A DNA stretch of 64,000 nt from Flavobacterium sp. IB48 (GCF_016405855.1 NZ_JAEFCA010000001.1:1028107-1092106); one strand, 5' to 3'; shown: positions 42,625 to 51,859, counted from the first letter of the stretch. Numbers and translations are program-made. The notes: generated by a model from the letters alone, not told the origin.

Positions 42625-44037
42625 TTAAGTACAAGGTACAAGATTTGCTTTTTTTGTAGTTGGATTAAGTTCTAATTTGCTCCATTTAGTCAATAATGGA
42701 TCTGCTTTATAAATGGATATGCCAAAAGCGCCAAATTGTTTGAGAAAACTTTCTTCTAAGGCTCCTCCGCTTTCATCATATAATACAGCCTGTTCATCAT
42801 GTATTTTTTTTAATTTTTCTTTTTCTGACTTATCATTTAAATTTGGATTATTCCAGACTGAATTTACCTTACTGTCTAATAACGCAAAATCGTTAACTTT
42901 TATAGAATAAGTATTTACATTCCCGGCTTTATCTTTGGCGACCATTATACAAAAAACATCTTCTTTTCTGCTTGGAGATGCATCATTATAAGCATTTCTT
43001 AAAAATTTTACATCTCCAAAAGAAAACATTGCATAGCCATTTTTTGGGTGAGAATGTGCTCCACCAATATATGAAGAGCCTGTTGATAATGGAACTGAAA
43101 ATTCATCTAGTGATGATATCTGATTATACTCATACCTGTAAGTCCCATCTGGATTCATGAGTTTTTTTACTTCAACACCGTGTTCCAATCTATTGACAGA
43201 AGCCATTACTTTTCCCTTTAACCAATCAATACTAGGTTTCATATTTCCTGTTTTTGTAACGTCTATTAATGCTTTCATTTGTCCGCAAGGATCTGTTGAA
43301 TTTCCATTTTGATCTTCTCCACCTTCAGAACCAGAACCTGTACCTGTACCATGATTGGTATAAGAACCAGCATCTGAGTAATTTGGATTAGTACCACCTG
43401 TGCCATTGTAAATAATACCTCCTCCTCCCGAAGGATTTTGATAATTATTGTTTACTACAACTTCTTTTAATTGTATACCTGTATCTGTAGTTCCTCCTCC
43501 ATCTACATCACATTCTATTCCGGCAGGACAGGCGACTTGATTTGAAGGGGCTTTACCTGTAGTTTGTTTGTTTTTAAGGGCTAAGGTAAGAACACCATTT
43601 TCAATAAGTCTATTGTTTTCGAACTTAGCAGTTTTTACAAAACCCTTTTTTAAATCCCACCCTACTATATAGCCATTAAAAGAAGGACTATTAATTGATG
43701 AATTATCTGCATCTGGATATATTTCAAAGACCATCGCTTCGTAATTGTTTTCGGATAGTTTATAAATATACAATTTTTGTTCCCAAAGCTCTGTTTGATC
43801 TTTTTTTACTTCAATTATAGGAACTATAATTGTTTGTGTTCCATCTTTTGAATTTGTAATTTCTGCATCATTCCAATTGTAATTTAAGTCCTTAAGTAAA
43901 GCAAAATTTTCACCTTTTGCTTCATAGTTTTTAAACCATACTTTGGCAGATTGCATAATTTTAGCATCTGTCTGTCCTACATCATTGTCATCTTTTTGAC
44001 ACTTGATAGAAGTAGCAAGAATTAAAAAGACAATCAT
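42625..44037 (-). CDS. Secreted/lipoprotein with C-terminal JAMM-like metalloprotease motif
   Basis: A 470-residue protein read from ATG 44037; a longer frame starts at a TTG (44103), but the signal sequence MIVFLILATSIKCQKDD begins here. A lipoprotein Cys is likely, though the lipobox is imperfect. A Gly/Ser/Asn-rich linker (about residues 190-250) leads to a C-terminal domain with GGAHSHPKNGYAMFSFGD, close to the JAMM/MPN+ H-x-H...S-x-x-D zinc motif, with one extra residue in the spacing. Domain type suggests an effector or processing protease; the partner may be the neighbouring DUF6705-like lipoprotein. Inference only. Confidence 0.65.
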   Translation of the reverse strand: MIVFLILATSIKCQKDDNDVGQTDAKIMQSAKVWFKNYEAKGENFALLKDLNYNWNDAEITNSKDGTQTIIVPIIEVKKDQTELWEQKLYIYKLSENNYEAMVFEIYPDADNSSINSPSFNGYIVGWDLKKGFVKTAKFENNRLIENGVLTLALKNKQTTGKAPSNQVACPAGIECDVDGGGTTDTGIQLKEVVVNNNYQNPSGGGGIIYNGTGGTNPNYSDAGSYTNHGTGTGSGSEGGEDQNGNSTDPCGQMKALIDVTKTGNMKPSIDWLKGKVMASVNRLEHGVEVKKLMNPDGTYRYEYNQISSLDEFSVPLSTGSSYIGGAHSHPKNGYAMFSFGDVKFLRNAYNDASPSRKEDVFCIMVAKDKAGNVNTYSIKVNDFALLDSKVNSVWNNPNLNDKSEKEKLKKIHDEQAVLYDESGGALEESFLKQFGAFGISIYKADPLLTKWSKLELNPTTKKANLVPCT

Positions 44038-44398
44038 AAATCTTGCGGCATTCTTAATTTTTCTTCTAATATTTTGGCATTTAAAGGTTAATATTCTATG
44101 CAACTATTTAGGATTATAGATGCAATTATAATGATAAAATATAAGAAAAAGATTATTTTTTATAGTTTTATTTGTTAAATAATGTAATATTTATTTTATA
44201 AATTTATTTGATTTAGATAAAATAATGCGAGAAGTCTAGGAAAGAAGTATAGGTATCTTACTAAATACTTTTGTTTTGATATTTTGATATCAATTGGAAC
44301 TCATCAGTACGAATAAAAAAGGGAATTTTAAAGATGAATGTCATTTTACAATTTAGGCGATAATAATAGGCGCCTTAGATGTTATTAAAATATCAATT

Positions 44399-44519
44399 GG
44401 AAAAAGAAATTCTATCGCAAGACGCAAATATTGTTTCACGATAAACAAAAGCCCGATTCGTTTAGAAATCGGGCTTTTGTATTAAATGGCAAGAAGTGCT
44501 TTTCAAGTTACTTTTTCTG
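44399..44519 (+). repeat. Direct repeat R2
   Basis: Copy of R1 (41613-41724) with a few substitutions and small indels, including the coding end of the secreted-protein gene and its terminator hairpin, but with no gene attached. Confidence 0.85.
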
Positions 44520-44654
44520 AGTTATTTGTGTCAATTTTAATTTCTGCGGAGCAATATCGTTCTTCTATGTTTTTATCTTTTTTTTGAAGTTCTTGAGAAA
44601 ATGAGGTTGTTGTGATTTTTGTTTGTCCAAAGATAACGAATAAGTCGGCAGGAA

Positions 44655-44670
44655 TGTTTCGCGTGGAACT
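44655..44670. promoter_or_regulatory. parS-like 16-mer TGTTTCGCGTGGAACT
   Basis: Matches the local parS sites except one core base (CGCGTG for CACGTG) and the last base. It may be an additional weak ParB site or a decayed one. Confidence 0.4.
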
Positions 44671-44732
44671 TGTAATGGTTGAAAGAAATATTCAGGCCAA
44701 TTCCAAATTTGATTCAATCTGGAAAGGCAAAA

Positions 44733-44760
44733 AAAATCCTGCTCTTTCGAACAGGATTAA
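44733..44760 (-). terminator. Terminator of the HU-like/SPOR gene
   Basis: Minus-strand stem AATCCTGTTC / GAGCAGGATT with a GAAA loop and eight T residues. Confidence 0.8.
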
Positions 44761-44767
44761 AAGTATT

Positions 44768-45739
44768 TTATAGGTTTTCTACCAGAATCCAAGCTTGTGG
44801 ATTTTCACCTTTTTGTATTTCTTTTTGAGCTTGTTCAGCTTCTTTCATTGTAGCATAACTTCCGTATAAAACAGGAAATAAACCGTGTTTGTTTTCTTTC
44901 AGCATTCTCGCTTTGAAACCATCTTTAATTAGTTGGTTATAAGCTTTTCTAGCATTTTGCTCACTTCTAAACGCACCAGCCATAATGTGATAAGGCATTG
45001 TTGGCTCTACAGTTTCGACAGCAGCAGAATCTACAGAAAGAGTTACAGCTGGAAGCGGACTTTTGATAAAGAAAGTTGCTTCTTGAATTTTGTTTTGTAC
45101 TTTTTTCTGAACAGCTTGTTCTACAACAAGTGTTTGATTGTCAATTTGATTTTGGTACAAAGGATAACCAATGCTTCCTGTAATTCCAAGTCCTAAAACA
45201 AGAATTGCAGCATAACGTAAGAATCGATTTGAAGATTTGGTTTCTTCTTCATTTTCGTATAATAAAGTGGCATCTTTTTCTTTTGCTGCAATCTTTTCGA
45301 TCTTTTTCTCGAAAACCTCTTTTTTCACCATCGGAGAAACAAAAGGACTTAATCCAAAAGAAGTCGCCAAATAATTGGTCTGATCGTTCGGTCTGAAAAT
45401 TATATTGCTTTCTGAATTTAAGCGCAATTCTCCAATATTTTTTAAAAGGATTACGCCACCTTCTTCCAAAGTTTTTTTCCAATTTAAAACCTCAAAAGCA
45501 ATTGCGCTAACTGCAAAACCGTAAGATGTTTTCTCAGCTTGAGCAATATGATTTGCTAACAAACCGTCGTTATTTTTGATACGACTGTTGAAAGAAATGG
45601 TTTTTTTTGGAGGAAAAAACGAATTAGTGCTTTCATTCAGCTGCGCTGAGTGAGTTTCGGTTAAAAATGCACCAAATCCTGGAACCGTTACACACTGATA
45701 ACGATACAATAACTGTGAGATATATACTTCGATTTTCAT
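44768..45739 (-). CDS. HU-like N-terminus, membrane helix and C-terminal SPOR domain protein
   Basis: A 323-residue protein from ATG 45739 (the open frame begins six codons earlier). Three parts are visible: an N-terminal bacterial HU/CCDC81-like region (EVYISQLLYRYQCVTVPGFG, about residues 3-125), one membrane helix (about 180-197, YAAILVLGLGITGSIGY) and a C-terminal SPOR domain (PYHIMAGAFRSEQNARKAYN to the end). SPOR domains bind denuded peptidoglycan at the septum. The combination suggests a cell-division or envelope protein linking the cell interior with peptidoglycan. A terminator follows. Confidence 0.85.
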   Translation of the reverse strand: MKIEVYISQLLYRYQCVTVPGFGAFLTETHSAQLNESTNSFFPPKKTISFNSRIKNNDGLLANHIAQAEKTSYGFAVSAIAFEVLNWKKTLEEGGVILLKNIGELRLNSESNIIFRPNDQTNYLATSFGLSPFVSPMVKKEVFEKKIEKIAAKEKDATLLYENEEETKSSNRFLRYAAILVLGLGITGSIGYPLYQNQIDNQTLVVEQAVQKKVQNKIQEATFFIKSPLPAVTLSVDSAAVETVEPTMPYHIMAGAFRSEQNARKAYNQLIKDGFKARMLKENKHGLFPVLYGSYATMKEAEQAQKEIQKGENPQAWILVENL

Positions 45740-45976
45740 AGTAACAAAGTTATGCATCGCGTATAGTTATCAAAATTTTATTCACAATTTTTATTAACAA
45801 TTCAGAATTATTTTTATACAATTCGCTTTCAAATATTTAGCTGTTTAGTTTCTGTATGTGAGTTTCGTTTTAGAAAAATTAGATTTTATTTTAACAAGAA
45901 ATAACTTTGTTTTAATGATATTTGCGATTCAAAAAATCAAAATTATTTTTTCTATTTTACATAATGTTTTAAAAAG

Positions 45977-47077
45977 ATGACCGATCAGGATTTATTTAGT
46001 TTACTTGCCTTGTTGAAAGTTGATGGAGTGGGTGATATTTTAGGCAAAAAACTGCTCCACTCTTTTGGATCGGCTTCAGACATTTTTAAAGCCAAAAATT
46101 CTCAGCTGGCGGCCGTTGACGGTATTGGATCTGTTTTGTTGAAGAATTTGAAGGACAAAACAATATTTGAAAGGGCAGAGAAAGAATTATTGTTCATTAA
46201 AAATAATACAATTCAGGTTTCTTTTTTTCAAGATGAAAGCTATCCAGAAAGACTTAAACATTGTTTTGATGCTCCAATTTTACTTTTTACAGCAGGAAAC
46301 ATAGATCTTAAAAACAGAAAAATAATTAGTATTGTTGGCACTAGACAAATCACTTCTTACGGAACCGATTTCTGCAAAAAGTTGATTGAAGAAATAGCTC
46401 CGTTAGATCCAGTAATTGTGAGCGGGTTTGCGTATGGTGTTGATATTGTAGCACATCAAGCGGCTATAGATTATAATTTGCAAACAATTGGCGTCTTGGC
46501 TCATGGCTTGAATCAAATTTATCCCCGAACGCATAAAAAATACATGGCTAAAATGGAGGAGAATGGTGGATTTATAACAGAGTTTTGGAGTGATTCAAAT
46601 CCCGATAAAGAAAAATTTGTTCGTAGAAACCGTATTGTTGCTGGTATGACTGAAGCAACAATTGTAATTGAATCTGCCGATAAAGGAGGATCTTTGATTA
46701 CTGCAAATATGGCAAATGAGTACAATCGTGATGTTTTTGCTGTGCCCGGAAGAGTCACCGATAAATACAGTCAAGGTTGTAATAATTTGATTAAAACTCA
46801 GAAAGCGAACGTACTGACAAGTGCGGCAGATTTAATTTATATGTTGAATTGGGATATTAAAGAAAAACCCAAAAATATTCAGAAACAGCTTTTTGTAGAA
46901 TTAGATGCTGATGAACAAAAGATTTACGATTTTCTTCAAAAGGCTGGAAAGGAATTATTAGACATCATTGCAATGGAATGTGAAATTCCAATTTTCAAAC
47001 TCTCTGGAATTCTGATTAATATGGAATTGAAAGGTCTTATACGGCCACTTCCTGGAAAACTTTTTGAATCAATTTAA
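45977..47077 (+). CDS. dprA: DNA-processing protein DprA
   Basis: A 366-residue protein. It has an N-terminal helix-hairpin-helix-like region (about 1-70), a Rossmann DNA-processing domain with IISIVGTRQITSYGTDFC near residues 110-127, VSGFAYGVDIVAHQAA near 150-165 and IVIESADKGGSLITANMA near 230-250, and a C-terminal winged-helix-like domain (about 305-366). Family knowledge: DprA loads RecA on incoming single-stranded DNA in transformation. It diverges from the SPOR gene. Length is usual. Confidence 0.95.
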   Translation: MTDQDLFSLLALLKVDGVGDILGKKLLHSFGSASDIFKAKNSQLAAVDGIGSVLLKNLKDKTIFERAEKELLFIKNNTIQVSFFQDESYPERLKHCFDAPILLFTAGNIDLKNRKIISIVGTRQITSYGTDFCKKLIEEIAPLDPVIVSGFAYGVDIVAHQAAIDYNLQTIGVLAHGLNQIYPRTHKKYMAKMEENGGFITEFWSDSNPDKEKFVRRNRIVAGMTEATIVIESADKGGSLITANMANEYNRDVFAVPGRVTDKYSQGCNNLIKTQKANVLTSAADLIYMLNWDIKEKPKNIQKQLFVELDADEQKIYDFLQKAGKELLDIIAMECEIPIFKLSGILINMELKGLIRPLPGKLFESI

Positions 47078-47094
47078 CGCAGAAAATCCTATAT

Positions 47095-47217
47095 TTATTT
47101 TCTTGTAAAATGTTTGTACAATCGGTATAAAATATAGATCACCAATAATCCAAAAACGATGTTTAGGATTTGAAATACATACGGTGGAACATTATAATCT
47201 TCAATATACTGATCCAT
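47095..47217 (-). CDS. Short single-pass membrane protein (40 aa)
   Basis: A 40-codon frame, starting at ATG 47217 and ending at TAA 47095: a polar N-terminus (MDQYIEDYNVPPYVFQ), one membrane helix (ILNIVFGLLVIYILYRLY) and a basic tail (KHFTRK), which is the positive-inside pattern. It ends 17 bp from the dprA stop on the opposite strand. No family is known to me. Codon use looks like its neighbours. Confidence 0.55.
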   Translation of the reverse strand: MDQYIEDYNVPPYVFQILNIVFGLLVIYILYRLYKHFTRK

Positions 47218-47296
47218 CTTTGTTTTTTTAAATGATTAATATACTTAAAGTTACAAAAAGTAAAAGGAACTTTAAAAGAAAAACATTGTTTTGAAA

Positions 47297-47794
47297 TTAA
47301 GATTTAGGATAATATTTAGAAATTTCAATAGAAAAAAGAACGCTTGTTATCTTCCATTTTCCATTAATCTTAACTAATTGCCAGTATTCTTCACCCCAAT
47401 TTGTCATCGAATCTTCTGACCAAAAACTGTAATCGAATGTAACACTGGCAATAACATCGTCATTTTGAATAATTATCTTTTCAAACTTTTCCTCACTTTT
47501 TTTGCTTTGCAGAATAGATTGAATAAAGCTACTGTATGTGCCAGTAAAATAATTTTTTGTGATTGTTGGCTTAGCTTCGAGTCTTTTGGCTTGACTTTTT
47601 TCTTTGATTACACCAATCCAATTCACGGTTTCTTTAAAAAACAAACTATTAAAAGTTATAGAATCTTTTTTTACAATACTTTGCATAAATACATTTAGTA
47701 TTTGATGTATTTCTTCTTGATCGTTTAATGTTTGTTGAGCAAAAGTAAAGTTTAAAGAAATGAATGATAATAAAATTGTAATTACTGTTTTCAT
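47297..47794 (-). CDS. NTF2/SnoaL-like secreted protein
   Basis: A 165-residue protein with a signal peptide (cleavage near FTFAQQ). The mature part has the NTF2-like fold pattern: EIHQILNVFMQSIVKKDSITFNSLF at the start and EEYWQLVKINGKWKITSVLFSIEI at the end. Such domains bind small ligands or act as periplasmic partners; no catalytic residues are clear. It starts 4 bp after the stop of the acyltransferase gene, so the two are co-transcribed. Confidence 0.8.
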   Translation of the reverse strand: MKTVITILLSFISLNFTFAQQTLNDQEEIHQILNVFMQSIVKKDSITFNSLFFKETVNWIGVIKEKSQAKRLEAKPTITKNYFTGTYSSFIQSILQSKKSEEKFEKIIIQNDDVIASVTFDYSFWSEDSMTNWGEEYWQLVKINGKWKITSVLFSIEISKYYPKS

Positions 47795-47798
47795 GTTT

Positions 47799-48914
47799 TT
47801 AAGATTTAATTTTTAGCACATAATTTTTAATTTTTGAAGAAGGTTTTTCTACTAAATATTTAATAAATAAGCTGATTATAATGCAGTTTATAAAACAGAT
47901 GAGCAGAGCGATTTGTCCTTCGTTATCAATATTTAATTTTTGCAGAACTATTTGAGTTAAGTGAATAATTCCTTTGTGTGTGAGATAGATAGAAAAGGAA
48001 AGTGATGCGAGTTGAGTCGATAAAATCGATTTTGAATGGTATAAAAAGCAAGATTTTGAAATGGCAGACATTACAATCAATCCATAGCCAATTGAAACAG
48101 TTGTAAATCCAACCGTTGATGCTAATTGTGAAATTTGATTACTGCAAATCCAAAATGAAAATCCAACAATTATTAACCCAATTAAGAATAATTGATTGCC
48201 ATATGAATTAACTAAATTTTTGAAACGCTTGGAATATTCATAGAAGAATGCAATACCAATTCCAATTGTTAAACCATCTAATCTGGTGTATGTCGGGTAA
48301 TAAATTTTCATATACCAGATTCTCCATAAATCTGAGCTATTTAGGTTTGGAACGATTAGCAACTGCCATGAAATAATTCTTAAAGACAAAGTGAATAACA
48401 AGAGAAAAAGCAGAAAATATTTGATGTAGGATACTTTTTTGAATTTTAAAAATAACAGAAGAATTATGGGAAAAATTAAATAAAATTGCTCTTCTATGCA
48501 TAAAGACCAAGCATGAGAAAATGTTCCAAAATGGAGAAGATCAAGTCCGATGTTTTGAGTAAAAGTGATAAACTTCCAAAATGGAGGCAGAGCTTCTTTT
48601 TCTCTAAAAAAAGGAAAAGTAAAATAAAGAAACAGGGTTAAAGCATAAGCCGGAATGATTCTGAAAAAGCGTTTGATATAAAACTCTTTGAAGCGAATGT
48701 TGCTTGAGAATTTAAGTTGTTCAAAAAGCTGTTTTGAAATGAGAAACCCGCTAAGAACAAAAAATAAATCTACACCAGTCCAGCCAAATTGCCCATATTT
48801 ATCAACCCAATCTGGATGTTGAAACATGCGATAATGATATAATAGAACCATTAAAATTGCTAAAGAGCGCAAATGATCTAGGCCAAGAAATTTTTCAGAT
48901 GTTTGAGAATTCAT
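47799..48914 (-). CDS. Acyltransferase family 3 (OafA/YrhL-type) membrane protein
   Basis: A 371-residue integral membrane protein with about ten membrane segments. Residues near the N-terminus, GLDHLRSLAILMVLLYHYRMF, contain the characteristic Arg-Ser and His; GWTGVDLFFVLSGFLISKQLFE and HAWSLCIEEQFYLIFPIILL follow, typical of the Acyl_transf_3 family that O-acetylates sugars or lipids. The NTF2-like gene is 4 bp downstream. Confidence 0.9.
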   Translation of the reverse strand: MNSQTSEKFLGLDHLRSLAILMVLLYHYRMFQHPDWVDKYGQFGWTGVDLFFVLSGFLISKQLFEQLKFSSNIRFKEFYIKRFFRIIPAYALTLFLYFTFPFFREKEALPPFWKFITFTQNIGLDLLHFGTFSHAWSLCIEEQFYLIFPIILLLFLKFKKVSYIKYFLLFLLLFTLSLRIISWQLLIVPNLNSSDLWRIWYMKIYYPTYTRLDGLTIGIGIAFFYEYSKRFKNLVNSYGNQLFLIGLIIVGFSFWICSNQISQLASTVGFTTVSIGYGLIVMSAISKSCFLYHSKSILSTQLASLSFSIYLTHKGIIHLTQIVLQKLNIDNEGQIALLICFINCIIISLFIKYLVEKPSSKIKNYVLKIKS

Positions 48915-49098
48915 TCGTTTTTTTCGGCAAAACTATAGCGAATTTTTTCAGATTTTTTAATGGTATTTGTAAAGTCAGTTTTGATGTTTGAATAACTTAA
49001 ATTCATATTTCAATGACATTATTTGCAGTTCATCATCAAAATTAAGCTGTTTACAATCAACTTATAAAAAATGAACCCCAATTACCTATTTTTGAAGT

Positions 49099-50160
49099 AT
49101 GATAAAGAGTAATTTACACTATAACGTGAAGCAAAGTGTTGTCTTTCAGATTTGTTTTTGGCTTCTTTTTTTTTTAATTGGCGAAGCCAAAATTTATGCT
49201 GAATATGAGCATCCGCTTTTTTCTATGATCATTCCGTATGATTTGAGTCATTTGATTTTTCAAATATTATGTTCCAATTTTATTTATTTCATTTTAATAA
49301 AAAAGATGTTCTATAAAAAGCATTATTTTTTATTTGTTATTTCAATAATTGCCTGTATTTATTTATTTTCTGTTTTAAATAGAATTTTTGCGATTTATGT
49401 CGCCGAACCTTTTTTTATAAATGAACCTCAAGACAATTTAATAAGTATTTTGACAGATTTGAGTTATTTGTTCTGCTATTACGTAGTTCCAATCGTGACG
49501 GCTTGTTTTGTTTTTGTTTCCGTAGCATTTATGTTTGATTTAAGGAACGAAAAACAATATTCGGTACAAATACTCAAAGAAAAGGCAGAATTAGAATTAA
49601 ACGCCTTAAAAACGCAATTAAATCCACATTTTTTATTCAACACGCTAAATAATATTTATTCGCTTTCAATTATTGATTCTGATAAAACATCTGAGTCGAT
49701 AAGCCGTCTTTCAAATATTTTGGATTATATCTTGTATAAAGGCCAGAAAAAATTAATTCCGATTTCTGATGAATTGAAAGTAATTCATGATTATGCCGAA
49801 TTAGAAAAACTGAGATATGATTCTAGGTTAGAACTTAAAATTGCGGAGGAAATTAGTGCTTTAAATCTTGTTCCGCCTTTATTGTTTTTATCTTTAGTAG
49901 AAAATGCTTTTAAGCATGGAGCAGGAAGCATTTCCGGAAATATTTTTATTTCAATTTTAATTAAAACGGATGCCGAAAAAACGATTTTTAAGATTGAGAA
50001 TTCTTTTGTTCCGAAAGAAAATAACAATGAAAAAAGTTTAGGCTTAAAGATAATTCAGGAACAATTAAAAATTATTTACGGAGGTCGAAGTTCCAATTTA
50101 ATTCAAAATCAAGACAATCTCTTTAGTGTAGAAATAATAATTCCAGCAAATGAAAATTAA
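49099..50160 (+). CDS. LytS-family sensor histidine kinase
   Basis: A 353-residue protein with four N-terminal membrane segments (about residues 14-30, 45-70, 77-95, 120-150) and a cytoplasmic His-kinase domain (PF06580 type). The phospho-acceptor region is LKTQLNPHFLFNTLNNIYSLS near residue 170, and the ATPase N box is LFLSLVENAFKHGAGS near 258-273; the G box is partly degenerate. It senses an envelope or small-molecule signal. It overlaps the response regulator by 11 bp. Confidence 0.92.
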   Translation: MIKSNLHYNVKQSVVFQICFWLLFFLIGEAKIYAEYEHPLFSMIIPYDLSHLIFQILCSNFIYFILIKKMFYKKHYFLFVISIIACIYLFSVLNRIFAIYVAEPFFINEPQDNLISILTDLSYLFCYYVVPIVTACFVFVSVAFMFDLRNEKQYSVQILKEKAELELNALKTQLNPHFLFNTLNNIYSLSIIDSDKTSESISRLSNILDYILYKGQKKLIPISDELKVIHDYAELEKLRYDSRLELKIAEEISALNLVPPLLFLSLVENAFKHGAGSISGNIFISILIKTDAEKTIFKIENSFVPKENNNEKSLGLKIIQEQLKIIYGGRSSNLIQNQDNLFSVEIIIPANEN

Positions 50161-50830
50161 TTGTATTATAGTTGATGATGAACCACTTGCAATTAAACTT
50201 TTAGAAAATCATATTTCTAAAATAGAAGAATTGCATTTGGTTGGCACCGCTGGAAATGCTTTAGAGGCTTACAAATTGACAAAGTCTAAAACCGTTGATT
50301 TGGTTTTTTTAGATATTCAAATGCCAGATTTAACTGGAATAGATTTTTTGAAATCATTAAAAAACAGACCCAAAACTATATTTACAACCGCATACAGAGA
50401 ATTTGCAATAGAAGGCTTTGAACTTGAAGCGGTTGATTATATATTGAAACCAATAACATTCGAACGCTTTTTTAAAGCTGTTGAGCGTGTTTTAAGGGAA
50501 AATACTGAAAGTAAAGAAGATGAATTTATATTGTTGAAATCAAAAGGACTTCAATATAAAATTTTACTCAAAATGATTTTATTTTTTGAAAGTCAGGCCA
50601 ATGACGTCAAAGTGGTTTTAAAAGAAGGAAAACCAATCATTGCAAAATATAAAATAAGTGATTTGGAGGTTTTAGAATCGAAAGGTTTTTTGCGTGTTCA
50701 CCGTTCTTTTTTAGTTAATTTAAAAGAAGTTAAAGCTTTTGGCAATACGGAGTTAATAATCGAAAATTATGCAATTCCAATTGGCAGAAGTTATAAGCAA
50801 AACTATGAAAAGTATAAAAGCCGTTTTTGA
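50150..50830 (+). CDS. LytTR-family response regulator
   Basis: A 226-residue protein. The receiver domain has DDEPLAIKLLENHI at residues 8-21 and the phosphorylated Asp in DLVFLDIQMPDLTG (Asp near 56), with TTAYREFAIEGFELEAVDY and ILKPI near 100-113. The C-terminal LytTR DNA-binding domain has GFLRVHRSFLVNLKEV and IPIGRSYKQNY. It partners the upstream histidine kinase (11-bp overlap). A bidirectional terminator separates it from trpS. Confidence 0.95.
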   Translation: MKINCIIVDDEPLAIKLLENHISKIEELHLVGTAGNALEAYKLTKSKTVDLVFLDIQMPDLTGIDFLKSLKNRPKTIFTTAYREFAIEGFELEAVDYILKPITFERFFKAVERVLRENTESKEDEFILLKSKGLQYKILLKMILFFESQANDVKVVLKEGKPIIAKYKISDLEVLESKGFLRVHRSFLVNLKEVKAFGNTELIIENYAIPIGRSYKQNYEKYKSRF

Positions 50831-50846
50831 AATTAAATTTTAAAAA

Positions 50847-50880
50847 AAACCTAACAGATTTAAAATTCTGTTAGGTTTTA
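50847..50880. terminator. Bidirectional terminator between the LytTR gene and trpS
   Basis: Stem AACCTAACAGA / TCTGTTAGGTT with A run on one side and T run on the other, between two convergent stops. Confidence 0.85.
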
Positions 50881-50884
50881 TAAA

Positions 50885-51859
50885 TTATTTTTGAAATCCT
50901 AAAACCTCTCTAACTTTTGCTAGAACACCATCGGCAATTACAGAAGCTTTTGCAGCGCCTTTTTTCAATAAAGCATCAACTTCTTCAAGGTTGTTGATGT
51001 AGTAGTTGTATTTTTCTCTTTCTGTTTTGAATTTTTCAGTAATTAACTCAAACAAAGCTTGTTTAGCGTGACCGTAACCATAGTTTCCACCTAAATAGTT
51101 TGCTCTCATTTGCGCAGTTTGCTCTTCATTTGCTAATAAAGAATAAATAGCAAAAGCGTTGCAAGTATCTGGATTTTTTGGTGCTTCAAGAGGTGTACTA
51201 TCAGTTTCAATACTCATAACTTGTTTGCGCAGAGTCTTATCGTCTAAGAAAATGTTGATGATATTATTGGCAGATTTACTCATTTTCCCCCCGTTCGTTC
51301 CTGGAATCAACATGATGTTTTCTTGAATTTTTGCTTCAGGAAGAACAAATGTTTCACCCATTTGGTGATTGAAACGAGCCGCGACATCGCGAGTAATTTC
51401 TAAATGCTGCAACTGATCTTTTCCAACAGGAACAAATTCAGCATCATACAATAAAATATCGGCAGCCATTAACATCGGATAAGTGAAAAGTCCAGCGTTA
51501 ACATCGTCCAAACGATCCGCCTTATCTTTGAAAGAGTGCGCTAATGTTAATCTTTGAAACGGAAAAAAACAGCTTAAATACCAAGTCAATTCTGTAGTTT
51601 GAACCACATCAGATTGTCTGTAGAAAGTAACTTTTTCAGGATTTAAACCACAAGCAAGCCATGCAGCAGCAGTGCTATAAGTGTTTTCTCTTAAAGTTTT
51701 TCCGTCTTTAATTTGTGTGATTGAATGCAAATCGGCGATAAACAAATAAGATTCATTTGTTGGGTCGTTTGATAACTCGATTGCCGGAATAATTGCTCCT
51801 AATAAATTTCCTAAATGCGGTGTTCCTGTGCTTTGAACACCAGTAAGTATTTTTGCCAT
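50885..51859 (-). CDS. trpS: Tryptophanyl-tRNA synthetase
   Basis: A 324-residue class I synthetase: the HIGH-equivalent TPHLGNLLGAIIPA at residues 13-26 and KMSKS in GGKMSKSANNIIN near residue 192. It charges tRNA-Trp with tryptophan and works as a homodimer. Length is normal. It is transcribed on the minus strand towards the bidirectional terminator shared with the LytTR gene. Confidence 0.96.
   Translation of the reverse strand: MAKILTGVQSTGTPHLGNLLGAIIPAIELSNDPTNESYLFIADLHSITQIKDGKTLRENTYSTAAAWLACGLNPEKVTFYRQSDVVQTTELTWYLSCFFPFQRLTLAHSFKDKADRLDDVNAGLFTYPMLMAADILLYDAEFVPVGKDQLQHLEITRDVAARFNHQMGETFVLPEAKIQENIMLIPGTNGGKMSKSANNIINIFLDDKTLRKQVMSIETDSTPLEAPKNPDTCNAFAIYSLLANEEQTAQMRANYLGGNYGYGHAKQALFELITEKFKTEREKYNYYINNLEEVDALLKKGAAKASVIADGVLAKVREVLGFQK

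Larger units (their letters stand above)
44038..44767. other. Non-coding gap with repeat R2 and a weak parS-like site
   Basis: No credible gene. It holds short copies of ATATCAATTGGA at about 44289 and 44389, repeat R2, a parS-like 16-mer at 44655-44670 and the terminator of the SPOR gene. Confidence 0.7.
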
